Source: Punica granatum
Lineage: Eukaryota; Streptophyta; Magnoliopsida; Myrtales; Lythraceae
Direction: 5' to 3'
DNA: 64,000 bases
NCBI RefSeq assembly: GCF_007655135.1
Contig: NC_045133.1
Location: 28,617,845-28,681,844, forward strand
Below the pieces are notes generated by a model that saw only the letters and a program-made list of their open reading frames with translations, made no database searches and had not been told where the DNA came from. A program made the translations under genes and the position numbers. Position 1 is the first letter of the stretch, and the number at the start of each line of letters is the position of its first letter. Positions 34,323 through 46,748 of the stretch are shown piece after piece.

Positions 34323-35998
34323 GGGAAAGGTATACTTTTAGCCCACTATGTTTGAGTACTTTTCTGTTTTCACCCATTACCTATTTTTTGTTTTCTCTTT
34401 GCGTCCAGTACATTTCACTAATTTTCTATTTTAGTCTTTCAGTTACTTTTTCTGTTAAAAATACACTTATTTCTAATATTATAATAATTTGTATAAGTGA
34501 AAGTTGAACCGGCTGGATCAAATAACCCATTCAACTTTGACTTTTAACATAAAAGTCAGAAGCTCTGCTCTCTTCCTTCCTATCTTCACTAGCAATTTCA
34601 TTGCTATGAAGTTCTCAGCCTCTACTTCATCACTTAGTCGCTTCTTCTCATTCTCTTCTCTACAACTATTATCACTCTTGATTAGTCAATGAGAGGACTT
34701 GTGGCCGGATTTTAGGGTTTCTTAAGAAAAATTCGGGCTCAACTTTGTGCTGCCAATAAAGGATTCTAATATAGGTCTTAGGGCAATGACTTCCTAAATT
34801 GATGTTATCGGCAGCAGATCGGAGGGAGATCGGTGTGGAGAAGAGACAGAGAGGGGGACGCCAATAGGTGGCTGGAATGTTACCATCGATGGCATCCCGA
34901 TCCCCAGGTTCTGTTGCCGAACCAGTCTTTCCCCTTTTGTATTCTCAATCGCTGGTTACATTTTCAATGACAAACCCAAAATCAATGACTTTTGTTTATG
35001 GCAGTCAGAGGATCTGTGAAGACTGGGGATTTCCTTCTTTTCTCAAGGAAACTTAGCATGGGAAAGACTCCAAAGAAGGATAATAATTAAATTAAATTCC
35101 AATGAAATTTCTTTTCTTTATCAAGGCAAAGGGAAATCACCATAGATAGCTGATTCGACCATAAGAAAGACTAGATTTTTGAGGTAATTTCTAGCTCTTG
35201 CGGTGCAATTCTGTTTTGAGTTCCCTTCATGACCAATATCTTTCCACATTCTCAGTCCAAAAATCTTACAAAAAATTAGATTTGCTTATTGCAAAGTAGA
35301 AAGTATTAAACCGGTTTGAACCTTGTTGATTGTAGAGTATTTTGGAGTGTCACAGAGCATTGAGCCTCTCTGTAAACGAGCATAATTTTCTGGGAAAAAA
35401 ATTCAGTTCTCAATCGGTTTGAGCAAAGTATAATTCCCCGGTTAGTTTGGTCTTATTAGAGGCAGAATTTTTTTTATTTTTTATTTTTTTGCCCACTATT
35501 AGAGACATAATTTGACTATTCATTGAAAAAAAAGAGAGAAACAGAAGAATTCCACATGCGGCCGTTTTAAACTTCGTTTGGTTTCATAGTGTTATTTTAG
35601 AATTACAATTCTAACTTAACTCTACTCGCTACAAAATAAAATAACTCATACAAAGTCAAAGAGTATGTCCCATTTATACCACTTTTTTCCACAACAAAAC
35701 AATATAACTCATACAAAGTCAAAGGGTGGGCCCCATTTATACCACTCTTTTTCAAAATTAAAATCTGATTTTAAAATTTTACTATGAAACCAAACGCAAC
35801 ATTAATAACGTGGACCCCACTAGGTTAGCATGACTCACGGAAAAAGTTATGGAAGGATCATAAGGAAAAAATAATCAAAGCTAGTGGATCAAAACAGAAA
35901 AACAGTGTAAACTATTGGATCACAATAGAAAAGAAAATAGGAAGTGAATAAAAACAGAAAAATAGTTAAAGGTAGTGGGTCAAAACTATACTTTAACT
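34323..35998. mobile_element. MULE-like element with TIRs and perfect 9-bp TSD
   Basis: The left end GGGAAAGGTATACTTTTAGC pairs with the reverse complement of the right end, AGTTAAAGTATAGTTTTGAC; both continue with 'ccactat...tttctgttttcac/ttc'. A perfect duplication TTTAATTAA lies at 34314-34322 and 35999-36007. It contains a nested small MITE (35573-35802) and an unrecognised frame (34868-35056). No transposase. Confidence 0.83.
35573..35802. mobile_element. Small nested MITE, TIR CGTTTGGTTTCATAGT
   Basis: The left end reads CGTTTGGTTTCATAGTG and the right, reverse complemented, GCGTTTGGTTTCATAGTAA. The interior holds a tandem pair of about 65 bp, both with 'actcatacaaagtcaaag' and 'cccatttataccact'. 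It is related to the copy at 14930-15110. Confidence 0.7.
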
Positions 35999-36464
35999 TT
36001 TAATTAATCCAATCTAATATATAAACTGCTTTGTACTTCGACACCTGATCCAGTTTGCTTGGTTGAGAGCCTGTATGATATATATAAATATATACATATA
36101 TGCAGACAGGTATTTGTATATATATTCGTACATAACACGGTAGAAACATGTTTGTGAGACAAACTGAGATCATCATGTAGGTGCGTGTTGTGATTTGTGA
36201 ACATCCACTTGATAGGTAAAAGAAAAACAAAAATCGGATGGCTTGTTAATGTCAAATAATGATTATGTAGCTAGCTAGGGATATAGTCGTTGGGTTGCAG
36301 AGCGTCTAAGACCCCGCCTTTCTCTTCTCGTCCTCTCTTCTCTTTAATTAATTTGTTTATCACCGGAAAACAACGACTCCACAAACCCCCCAACCCCCCA
36401 GTCCACACATCTCCCTTCTTCTCCTCTGTCCAGTTCCAATCGACAGACGCAGTTTCATCGATCC

Positions 36465-36466
<2 letters not shown>

Positions 36467-36511
<45 letters not shown>
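36467..36511 (+). promoter_or_regulatory. (TC)n tract in the SAUR 5' region
   Basis: About 22 TC dinucleotides lie 160-200 bp upstream of the SAUR start. CT tracts in plant 5' untranslated regions or core promoters are common; a functional role here is inference. Confidence 0.6.
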
Positions 36512-36513
<2 letters not shown>

Positions 36514-36670
36514 GTATATATACATATATGTATGTATGTCTCCTCTCTTAATCTCTTTACACATACATATATATCGATCGAGTTATATATTGATTGGATC
36601 TTAATTTCAAATATGTATTAATATTGCAGCTAATAGCTAATAGATTCTAAGTCGGGGCCGGCAGGCACCA

Positions 36671-37144
36671 ATGAAGAAGATAAATCTGATCTTGAGGAAA
36701 TGCAAGAGCTTGTCGAGGCAGCTCGGGAGATCTTCGTCCTACAGCAGCCTGAGGTCCAACTCCAGTAGAGATCACTATCGCCATGAACCCCTGGGGGGCC
36801 ATTCTCACCGTCACACTGTGCAGTTATCAGATCATCCCCAGCATCGTCGAGATCAAATTGACTCCCGGGAGATTATATTCGTAGGGAGCACGAGGAAGCG
36901 ATATCTCATCAGCTCCAAGTACCTGAGCCATCCGCTGCTCAATGCCTTGATTGAGAAGCCAAGCAATAATAATAAGCTAGAGAAGCTGCAGGCTGCAGGC
37001 GGTAATGGCAATAATGGGAATATCCTCCTGGTCAAGTGCGAGGTCGTCCTCTTCGACCATTTATTGTGGATGCTAGACAATTCCGACGATCTCAACTTGA
37101 GCTCTGAGTCTCTGGAAGAGCTTGCTGCGCTCTACATCTTCTGA
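36671..37144 (+). CDS. SAUR-like auxin-responsive protein (SAUR76-79 type)
   Basis: Single-exon gene of 157 residues, as usual for SAURs. After a basic, serine-rich N-terminus (RKCKSLSRQLGRSSSYSSLR) comes the SAUR domain. It starts at about residue 66 with SREIIFVGSTRKRYLISSKY, followed by LSHPLLNALIEK and then VKCEVVLFDHLLWMLDNSD. SAUR proteins are small products of auxin-induced genes; many act on PP2C phosphatases and so on plasma-membrane proton pumping and cell expansion. The YLISSKYLSHPLL text, replacing the canonical FxVPxxYLxHPxF, and the lack of the usual C-terminal tail fit the SAUR76-79 subgroup. An Asn/Gly-rich insert (NNNKLEK...GGNGNNGN) interrupts the domain. The start is the first ATG in frame, preceded by a CT-rich leader. 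Identity as a SAUR is firm; exact paralogue is not. Confidence 0.92.
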   Translation: MKKINLILRKCKSLSRQLGRSSSYSSLRSNSSRDHYRHEPLGGHSHRHTVQLSDHPQHRRDQIDSREIIFVGSTRKRYLISSKYLSHPLLNALIEKPSNNNKLEKLQAAGGNGNNGNILLVKCEVVLFDHLLWMLDNSDDLNLSSESLEELAALYIF

Positions 37145-37748
37145 GACTGAGAAGCAATTAATATTGAACATTGTCCAATTAATCATGCGCTGTGCGGGTT
37201 CTGGATCGTGATATATGATGATCTATAGCGCATATATATATAGAGGTACGTCTGTACGCGGATGAAAACTTGGATTAATTATTAATTTTGCCTATAAATC
37301 TTTATGGCCCGTTTGTTTAGCATGAATAGGGATCCGGATCCGGCCCAATTACTTCCGGGTTGCCATTCCTTTGTTTGTTTGTTATTCTGGGCCTGAATTA
37401 TAATACGGATCGGACCACAATTCCGGGAAAATGCTGAATTTGTCATCCGAGGCTTACAGCTCAATTTTATGATTCGGATTAAGCCCATTGTATGTAATAA
37501 GAACGAAAAATCACAAATGTCCTTTTTTCGTTCTCTATTTACATTTTAATGCCATTCAAGTAAAATTAAGTCTCCTCCTGTCGATCGTCTCCTATACGCT
37601 TCGAAGCTACTCCTTGATACTGCTAGCCATGAGCCCATTCCGGTTTCAACGTTGCTTCGGCCCAGCATCCGATCTCCACTAGTCTCCTCCGATGACGAAG
37701 GGGTTGTTGTGGCGCGACAAAAGCAGCTCAGTAAACTCGCGTTGCTGT

Positions 37749-38415
37749 TAGGGGTGTGCATGGATACCGAATATACTTGGAACATGTTGAAATCTACCTT
37801 TTAGGATAAGTCCAGGTAACTCCAATTGAAATAGGGTAGGGTCTGGATAGTAATTTAAGGTACCAGTGAAAATAGGTTTCGGTTTCAGTTCCAACACAAT
37901 CGGTACCCGAGATCTATATTTTTCTGAAAAAATTATTTATATTTACATAATTCTTTATGTGCAACGTAGTTGTTACAGAATCTTAAGGAGAATTTATTTG
38001 CTTTATCTACTAAGAATAGTTACATCATCATTTTTTTTGTCAAATAACTATATAATTTTTTAGTTACGTATTTACTTTGTCTATTATATAATCATAAAGA
38101 GAGCTACATAATTCTTTAGTTTTGTGGATAGCTGTGATCTAATTAATCTATGTTGACATTTTTTTTGTTTTGCGTGATTGTGAATGGGATCTTTTTAATT
38201 TTAGTTATTTATTTCATTTATTGTGCTTAAAGAGAAAAAAATTACAGATTCCAACTGAATACTCGGAACCTGTAGTATAATTCAGATTCCCGGTAGGTTC
38301 CGGCTCCAAGTTCCAACATGGTAGGGTGCAGTTTCAAAATTTTGGAACATGTCCTCTATAAGGTAGGATCCGAGTATCATGAAAAAAATGGATACTCGCC
38401 CCCACACACCCCCTA
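37749..38415. mobile_element. hAT-like non-autonomous element
   Basis: The left end is TAGGGGTGTGCATGGATACC and the right, reverse complemented, TAGGGGGTGTGTGGG with 'gagtatcc' further in. The flanks GTTGCTGT and CTTGCTGC share six central bases, an imperfect 8-bp duplication as made by hAT elements. The interior repeats 'ggttccggctccaagttcc' motifs and encodes nothing recognisable. Confidence 0.65.
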
Positions 38416-39460
38416 CTTGCTGCGATATCTGCAATCTTCAGTAGGCCATTTTGAAAAAAAAAAAAGTTGCTCCGGAACTCTTGAAAAACTTCATTTATGC
38501 ATATATGTTTGCTAATTGGGTATGTTGTGAGCTTTTGGTCTTTCGAATACTTTTTGATTGAATCAGAGTGAACATTATATAGATTGCGTACACAGTTGGG
38601 TATTTAGAGGAATTACCAAGCAGAAATCCTCTTACCTCAGCATGGGCTTTCTTTGCTTATCTGAACCAGGATAATGGACCATACCCACTTAAGGACCATC
38701 AGGCGGCTTCACACATAACCGAGGCGAGGCAGGCTGCGCGAGCCTAAAGAGATAAGGCTTTGTGTAGATGGATAGATAGTCAACTCTACTCTATTTTGTG
38801 AAATAAAAACAAAAATTATTATTGTAAGTATTGAAAAATATATGAATGTGTGAATATATATATATATATATGAAAATAGATGAAGAATTTATTATTAAAA
38901 AATTGATTATAAAAATAATTAAAAGAAAGTATGAGTGATAAATTGTTATTAAATGAGACAAAAATAAAAAAAATAGTAATGATTATAGTGTTGTATTTAT
39001 GGAAGAATATAGTTTAATTAGATGGAGTGGTGATTTTATTTGAAAACAAAGGCCGAGGTTTGGTGGGCTTGACGAGTCGTCATGACCTTGGTGGGCTCCT
39101 ATGGGTTCGATGCTAAAAAGGTTTACATAATATCGAGTTTAATTGATCAATATGGTTAATAATGTGCAGGTATAAATCTTGGTATACATCGTCATGGACT
39201 TTTTCACCAAACTCATTAGGGATGTTTTCGTAGATTGTTATGATGTAACCTATCATGATTACCCAGCAAACGGGGTTCTGCCTCTTTTGCACGGTGACAC
39301 TTTGGTGTAACGAACAATCGTCTAACTAGTTATAACCAAGATGTCTCGGATGACTTTGGTTAAGTAAATATCTTATGATCCTTTTTCTACCAAAAAAAAA
39401 ATCGGTATACATACAATCAATTGATTATAGGGAAACAAGCTTAGATTCTTTGGAGTGCAT
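38416..39460. other. Intergenic DNA with small transposon-like remnants
   Basis: A short inverted pair, GGCTTTGTGTAG near 38756 and CAAAGGCC near 39050, may bound a small MITE. The segment 39170-39405 ends in 'cctttttctacc' plus nine A residues and may be a 5'-truncated LINE tail. Neither is certain. No gene. Confidence 0.35.
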
Positions 39461-41392
39461 TACCACTGTCACCCTAAACTTTTTAAAATGCCACAACTCT
39501 TGTCCCTCAAACATTTTTGCCACAAATTTGCCCTAAATATTGCCATTCCGTCAATCAATTTTGCCCTTCTGTTAGCTCTCATAACAAAAACATTATATAG
39601 AATCTAACATGGACATGACGTTGAAAAAAATAATTTTTTAATTCCAAACACATGACAGTTTCATACGATACTGTTTGGCTCTTTCTGACACCTTCAAATA
39701 ATGTTATTTTTCCTAAATGACGTCGTTTTAGGGTTTTAGGACACCCTGCAATGAACGAGGAGGGAGGAGAGGATAGCAACGATGGAGAAAAAAGGGATAG
39801 GGAAGCAACAGTGATTTCAACAGTAGTGAAACCACCGATCCTCAGCCTCATGCTTGCGACTCCCTCATCTCGATGACCTCTTGACAACGCTACTTCCAGC
39901 AGAGAGCTCATGTCCACCCCTAAAAGGGAAAGTCTTCCTCATCAGCGCACGATGCAACCGTTCTCCTCTTATCTCTAATGAGTCGAGCTCCATAGACGTT
40001 GTTGGTGCGAGCTCTATGGCCGCTCATCTCTTTGCTTGAGTCGATGCAGTCGATTGCCGCTCCGATGAGCTCTCATTTTTAGTAGTAGCTGCACAACCCC
40101 GAGCTGAATAGCTCCTAAGCTCTCGTCCCAAGTTCAATTGATCCTAAGCTCTCACGTCATCTCTTCTTTTGTGATGGGCTGAAAAAGGGCAGTTTCTATT
40201 TTTGGTTTTGCTGGTGAAAATGCATTTCTTTTTACTCGATCAACCACAGATTGGTCCGTTCTGATTGAAGCAGCTGGCTCTTTTCCCTTATTCTTTATTT
40301 ATCATTGCCTTTGTCTGTATTTTCTATCTCGAGAATAAAGAATGAGGGAGAGGGGAAGGGGCATATTGGATTGGGGACTCCCCCTTTAGCCATTGCTCCC
40401 TCGGTGAGGTCCTTAGAGTATGATGACCTCTCTTAGGTGGCGATGGCCAGAGGGAGAGCCCCCAGCCGAGTAGGTAGTCGGCGAAGAGCCCAAACCGATT
40501 TGCCCCTTTCACATTTAATTAGAAAAAAATAAAGTAAAAAAGTATATAAAATACAAAAAATGATGTCATTTTTGCATGTCTTATTAAAATATAGGATAAA
40601 TTACACCAGTGGTTCAAAATGTTTTACAAATGTTTCATTATGATCTAAAAAGTTTTTTTCGCTACATGATGGTACAAAATGTTTCAAAGTTGTTTCATGA
40701 TGGTACAAACCGTCAATTGGCCCTAATACCGTTAACATTTTGATGACGTGGTGCGTCATATATGTCACTTTTGTTGCGTGAAACCAATCATAGTGCGCCA
40801 CGTCATTTAAGAGAAAATAAAATTTTAAAAAGTCCAAAAAAAATACAAAAAATACAAAAAAGAGTACAAATTTAGAAAAAAAAAATATTTCAAAATTTTG
40901 AAAATTATTTTGAAAAATTTTTAAATTTTAAATTTTTTTAAATAATTTTTTAATTTAATATAAAAATTATTTTAAATTTTAAATAATAAAATTATTTTAA
41001 ATTTTAAATTAAAAGTTTAAAATTATTTTTAGAATTATTTAAAAATTTTCGGCCTCGTCAGCAAGGAGGTGACACGTGGTAGCCACGTTAGTGTCGGCTT
41101 GACGGCGTCATGCTCGAATTGAAGGTTTATATCATCATGAAACAACTTTGAAACATTTTGTATCATCATGTAGCGAAAAATTTTTTTTAGACCATAATGA
41201 AATATTTATAAAATATTTTGAATTATCAGTGCAATTAATCCTAAAATATATTACTTTTGACACCGCTTGGTATAAATGATAACCCCATTGAATTTCCGTC
41301 AAGAGTATTAACAGAAGAGTAAAACTGATAGAATGAATGTCAACGGTCAGGGTAAAGGATGACATCTTAAAAAGTTGAGGGTAATAGTAATA
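39461..41392. mobile_element. TIR element with nested MITE
   Basis: The left arm (39461-39560) reads 'taccactgtcaccctaaact'. The right arm (about 41265-41392), reverse complemented, reads 'attactattaccctcaact', and both continue with 'ttttaa...atg...tc' and 'cttctgttaa' or 'cttctgttag' text. The interior has no recognisable gene. The MITE 40594-41241 is inserted in it. No clear target duplication was found. Confidence 0.6.
40594..41241. mobile_element. MULE-like MITE with perfect 9-bp TSD
   Basis: The arms of about 120 bp are inverted copies. The left starts GGATAAATTACACCAGTGG, and the reverse complement of the right starts GGATTAATTGCACTGATAA. Both share 'ttcgctacatgatg' and 'caaagttgtttcatgatg'. 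The flanking duplication TAAAATATA is perfect (40585-40593 and 41242-41250). The centre is extremely AT-rich, with 'aaattttaaat' palindromes. Confidence 0.87.
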
Positions 41393-42956
41393 TTGAATTC
41401 GAATCTTTGCATAAAACAAGAGAGCATGATCCAAAACAGAATAATGACGGGGCAACCGAGAGCGAGGAGGGATCTAAAGATACTTTCGTGAAGCTGCCCG
41501 CACCATATCCTCCTCACTCTTTATTTATTATTTATATTTTTTTGGCCAGATTTGTTTTTTTATATTTCAATGGCCCAGCATAATAAAGCAGCTTTTTATT
41601 TATTTATTTTTTAGCTTTTCATTCATGGGGGAGGGGTTCCATGCCGATGGCTGCCTACTACTGGGAACTGCGACGACCCGCCCGGACCCGGCAACTGCTT
41701 CCATCCAGCTTCGCTGATGGGCAATGCGGCTTGAGCTTCTTTTAGGTCATCTCTTCGCACCCGAGGACACTACTTCTTTGTTTATCTTCCTTCCACACTT
41801 CTCCTGTCCTCCTCCTCCTCCTCCTCCGCCTCAGTGACTGTGACTGTGAGTTGAGTCCCCTTACTTTCCTTTGGATTATTGCCGATTTCCTTTTTCTTAC
41901 TCGATTTTTCGTTTTACATTTGATGATTGTACTCATCAAGTTCCAGTTATTTCAATTGTTTTATACTTTGAAGCTTTGCATCTTTCTTTTTCTTTGTTGT
42001 TCTTCCTCTTTTTTTTTTTTTTTCAAGTCCTTTTCCTTGTCCGGGGCTCTTCCGGTGAACTTCATTCTAATAAGCTCGGGCTGCTTGTGATGTCGTATTT
42101 GCTTGATATATTTGCTCTCCATGATTGATTACCTTCCAAGTGATTTGAATAGCTGCCCAGGTAGTTCCTGAGTTACCTAGGTGGATTTTGCAGTTTCTAA
42201 TGCAATAAAAGAAAGGACCCAGTTTTTTCTTTTATATAAATATTTTTATAATTCGGCTTATGCTATTTTGCTTATGTAGATGTTGTTTGACATATATATA
42301 TATGTAGTATGCCAAGCTGGATGCTATGTTGAATACTTGCAGTTTAACTGATTTTTTGAAGCTTAGACTTTTGATTTTTTGTTTGCTCTGTTGTAACTCA
42401 GGGGCTTGGGTTGTTTTCTCTTTTGGTGTTAGCCCTCTTACGAGCTTCCTGTAACTTGAACAATTGTGCTTGGTACGATTTTACCATTGATTGGTGGTAC
42501 TGTGATATCAATCACTTATCCAAAAAGAGAAAAAAGAAAAAGGTCAAATGGAATCAAAGCTGTCACTCTTTTGCTATTCGGACGATTGCCAAGAATTCCA
42601 ATGCCTGTTCCTGATTGTGCTGGGCCAAACTTCATAACATTAGTCACTCTAATAACATTCCAAGTGTCTCTTGGGCGTTAAATTTAATAAAATCAGTAGT
42701 TTGTTTTTGAGTGCACGTTTCTTATCTTCTTTTTGCTATCTACTTGGAATGTGTTCGTGATCATTCAATATAAGTAATCTGCATCGTGTAATGTCAGTCA
42801 CATATAGTCTGACTCCCTTGAATAATCTGATAGCCATGGCTTGTTTGAGTGCCTTTCCATTTGCGTGTTCTTAACTACCAATCTATTTTTTTCTAAAATA
42901 TTTCCTGCTTGTATTGCATGGATATCCCTATAGGACCAGTCTTTGTTAAGTGAAAC
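41393..42956 (+). promoter_or_regulatory. Upstream and 5' untranslated region of the NAL1-like gene
   Basis: Holds CT-rich leader sequence (about 41800-41835, CCTCCTCCTCCTCC) and T-rich intron-like DNA up to the start at 42957. A spliced 5' untranslated exon is likely but its borders cannot be fixed without transcripts. Confidence 0.4.
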
Positions 42957-45867
42957 ATGGAGAGAAATAGGCTGCTGCAAATGAGGAATCGTTGCTCGGG
43001 CTCAACACCATCAGAAGAGTCAGTATTGGACCTTGAAAGGAGCTGCTGCGGCCATTCTAATCTGCCTTCGTTGAGTCCTCCAACACTCCAACCCTTTGCC
43101 TCAGCTGGACAGCACTGTGAGAGCAGTGCTGCCTACTTCTCATGGCCCACCTCGAGCCGGTTAAGTGATGCCGCTGAAGAGCGTGCGAACTATTTCGCAA
43201 ATCTACAGAAAGGGGTACTGCCCGAGACTCTTGGGCGGCTGCCCAAAGGGCAACAAGCTACCACATTGCTTGAACTCATGACTATAAGGGCCTTCCACAG
43301 CAAAATTTTGCGCTGCTATAGCCTTGGGACAGCTATTGGGTTTCGTATACGGCGGGGAGTCTTGACTGACATACCGGCCATCCTCGTGTTCGTCTCCAGG
43401 AAGGTTCATAAGCAGTGGCTCAGCCCCATACAGTGTCTTCCTACTGCTCTAGAGGTTAGGAAAAGACACGCCTTCTTTCCGAAGTATAATTGCATCCTCT
43501 TGCAGGGTGTGAGGTTTGAGATTTGCTGAGCACAATGTGATAAAACTAATTCCTGTGAATTGTTTGATTAGGGACCTGGAGGAGTGTGGTGTGATGTGGA
43601 TGTGGTGGAATTTTCGTACTTTGGTGCGCCTGAGCCGGCTCCTAAAGAACAGTTATACACTGAGATTGTTGATGACTTGCGTGGGGGCGACCCCTTCATC
43701 GGCTCTGGTTCTCAGGTACTCTCAGTTCTGTGCCATTTATTGTGAATCTGATGAACTCTTGAAACTACTAACGCAGATCATTCAGCTGAATAACTATTTA
43801 GAACATAAGCATTGATCAAGTTTCACTGTGTTGCTGTTTCAACTATCATTCCGTGATTCTCTATCTGATTCGGTAAGCTGAATTTTCGACCTGATAAATG
43901 CAAAAATCCCACTTTCACTCATCTAGCCTCTGAAAATGTGATCCCAAATTTATTCTACCATGTATGTGCATCATATATCTGGCCATGGTCTAACATATCT
44001 GGTTTTGTCCCTTGAATGGTTCCCTTTTAAATTTTAACAGCCATTTTATCTGTTGCTCATGGGATTATATGGTTGAACAAGAAGCTGCATGAGAATAAGT
44101 TTTACAGTCCAAATGGGCAATGCTGAATATACTTGTTATGCATTTTATTTCTCCCTGCAAATTCTCCTCTGCTAACATAACTTGCTCATTGCCTGAATTA
44201 TAGCCATATGGCTACCTGTATTCTGTTACTGTATGGTCAGTCCGTCCTTGTATTGACCTATGATAGGTAAAGTATGTGCGCAACAATCCACATTTCATTT
44301 TTACCTTCTCTTTCCTGCCTATTCATTTAATTACTGGGGCTGCTTCATACTGCTCTTCTTGCTCAGGTTGCAAGCCAGGAAACTTATGGAACCTTAGGTG
44401 CAATAGTGAAGAGCCAAACGGGGAGTAGACAGGTGGGCTTTCTCACGAATCGACATGTCGCCGTTGACTTGGATTACCCCAATCAAAAAATGTTTCATCC
44501 TCTTCCTCCAACCCTTGGACCTGGGGTATATCTAGGTGCAGTGGAAAGGGCTACTTCATTCATCACTGATGAGCTTTGGTACGGGATATTTGCTGGGATA
44601 AATCCGGGTAAGAAAGAACTTTGGTTCAGGCGCACTCCACGATTCTGCCTCTCAGAGGATTGAAAAATCTGCGGTTTTATCCATTTGGAGTGCATGTATA
44701 ATGATTATGATCTCTTTTGTGTTTCCAGAGACATTCGTGAGAGCAGATGGAGCATTCATCCCATTTGCTGATGATTTTGACATGTCCACTGTTACTACAG
44801 TAGTAAAAGGTGTAGGGGAGATTGGAGACGTGAAGATCATAGACTTGCAGTCTCCAATAAGTGGCCTCATAGGCAAGCAAGTAATGAAGGTTGGAAGAAG
44901 TTCAGGCCTTACTAATGGAAGCGTTTTGGCTTATGCCCTTGAGTATAACGACGAGAAAGGAATCTGCTTTTTAACAGACTTTCTTGTTGTGGGTGAGAAT
45001 CGACAAACTTTTGACCTGGAAGGAGATAGTGGAAGCCTAATAATACTAAAAGGTGATGTTGGAGAGAAGGCACAGCCGATTGGGATCATATGGGGTGGGA
45101 CCGCCAACCGGGGAAGGCTTAAGCTTAAAGTGGGCCAGGCTCCAGAAAATTGGACCAGTGGAGTCGACCTTGGACGCCTTCTCAATCTTCTTGAGCTTGA
45201 TCTGATTACAACCAATGAGGGGCTAAGAGGTTCGTGATCTGCAGGTTGCTTGATTAGCATGAGTTTGCATTTTCCTTTTGATAATTCTCTGTGCTTCGTT
45301 TATTTAAGCTACTCACTTTTGTTGCTAAAATAATAATAAAAACAATAACGGTAGTTATTAAAATTAATGGTGAATTGATATATATGATTGTAAGCAGTAT
45401 TCTCATAATGTTTAGTGGAATTTATAGTGGCAGTGCAAGAACAACGGGCTGCCTCAGCAACAGCAATTGGATCAACTGTAGGCGACTCATCACCGCCCGA
45501 AGGGATCACTATGAAGGAGAAAGCTGAGGAGAAATTCGAGTCTCTTGGTCTTCAAATACAGCACATTCCTTTGGACGTAGAACCGAGCAGCGCAGAAATG
45601 AATGTCTCTCTGATGGATACAGACTTGAATCTGGAAGAAGGGAGTGGGGTCAAGGCAGTTCCAAGCATTGAGCACGAGTTCATTCCGCGCTTCTATAGAC
45701 GGTCCCCGCTGCACCAGAATAATCCATCAGATAGAGCCGTATCTGAGAATCTATTGTGTTTGAGAAATAACTGTGATGAGGACATCTGTGTATCATTGCA
45801 GTTGGGCGATAACGAGGTGAAGAGGAGGCGCTCTGATGCTTTAGATGATGTAAAGGAGCCAAAATGA
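42957..45867 (+). CDS. NARROW LEAF 1-like trypsin-type serine protease (5 exons)
   Basis: Exons are 42957-43454, 43572-43715, 44367-44607, 44729-45229 and 45428-45867. They total 1824 nt (607 aa plus stop), and all GT-AG junctions keep frame. The product matches the plant NAL1 family: an N-terminal region (ANYFANLQKGVLPETLGRLP), GTLGAIVKS, then a putative catalytic triad. The triad is His244 in TNRHVAVD, Asp301 in FVRADGAF and Ser395 in EGDSGSL. The spacing closely follows that known for rice NAL1 (233/291/385). NAL1 is a nuclear and cytosolic protease that affects leaf width, vein number and auxin transport and degrades TOPLESS-related corepressors. The C-terminal tail (after about residue 460) is hydrophilic and ends RRRSDALDDVKEPK. 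The first ATG of the frame was chosen. The gene lies upstream of, and co-directional with, the oxygenase-like gene. Confidence 0.94.
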
Positions 45868-46717
45868 CTCTGGCTGTCTCTTCTCTTTGAATCGAGAGAT
45901 CTCAATCCTTTACATGTATGAACTGCGAGACCATATTTTGGTGCCAAGTTGTATATCGACTTTGTCTATTTAAGAAAAGATGAGTGTTTACTTATGGAAA
46001 TGTTTTTGGGTAGGATGAGTGGATGTTTTTGAGGCCCTCTGGTTGGCGAATGTTTGTCGAAGAAATGCTGACAGTGTTATACTGTAAGTAGAGTGTCAGA
46101 GGGTACTTTTATGTCGAGCAAATTTTCCAGCAAGACCCCGAGCCCAGACCACCACTCGGTCCACTCCACTTCTACATGTAAAAAAAAGAAAAGAAAAGAA
46201 AAGAGGAGGGGTACTACAGTTTGAACGTTCAGTGGGCCATAGTAGGCCTCGTGACCACATGATGGGCCAGTAAACAAACGAGGCCGTGCTCAAAATGGGC
46301 CCAATGATTGGGCCAGAAAATCCAAGTGACTGGGCTCTGTGATAGCTTAGTCTGTCTGTCCGTCTATGTGTCCTCATCAGACATCCCTCTCTCTCTCTCT
46401 CTCTATCACCCCCTTTGTGTCATCCCAGTCTCTGCTTGGCTCGCCCTGCCATTGCCATTTCCCAAGCCCTAACATACAATTTCATAGTAATCTCTGGCCA
46501 GTCCTCTGTCTGTGCGTTTGCAGTGCGTTTCGTATATTTATTTCGAGCTTAGCTGTAGCGTCAGATGTGTCCGGTGCATGCTCGAGATTTGCCATCAGCC
46601 TTGTATTAAAAGTAATCACTTGCCTCCAGATCAAATACTGTGTACTTGGCGTTGCTAATTCAGGTTCAGTTGAGCTGGTGAGTTGTCTCAGTTTTATTGA
46701 TTGGGAGTAGTTTTTTT

Positions 46718-46748
<31 letters not shown>

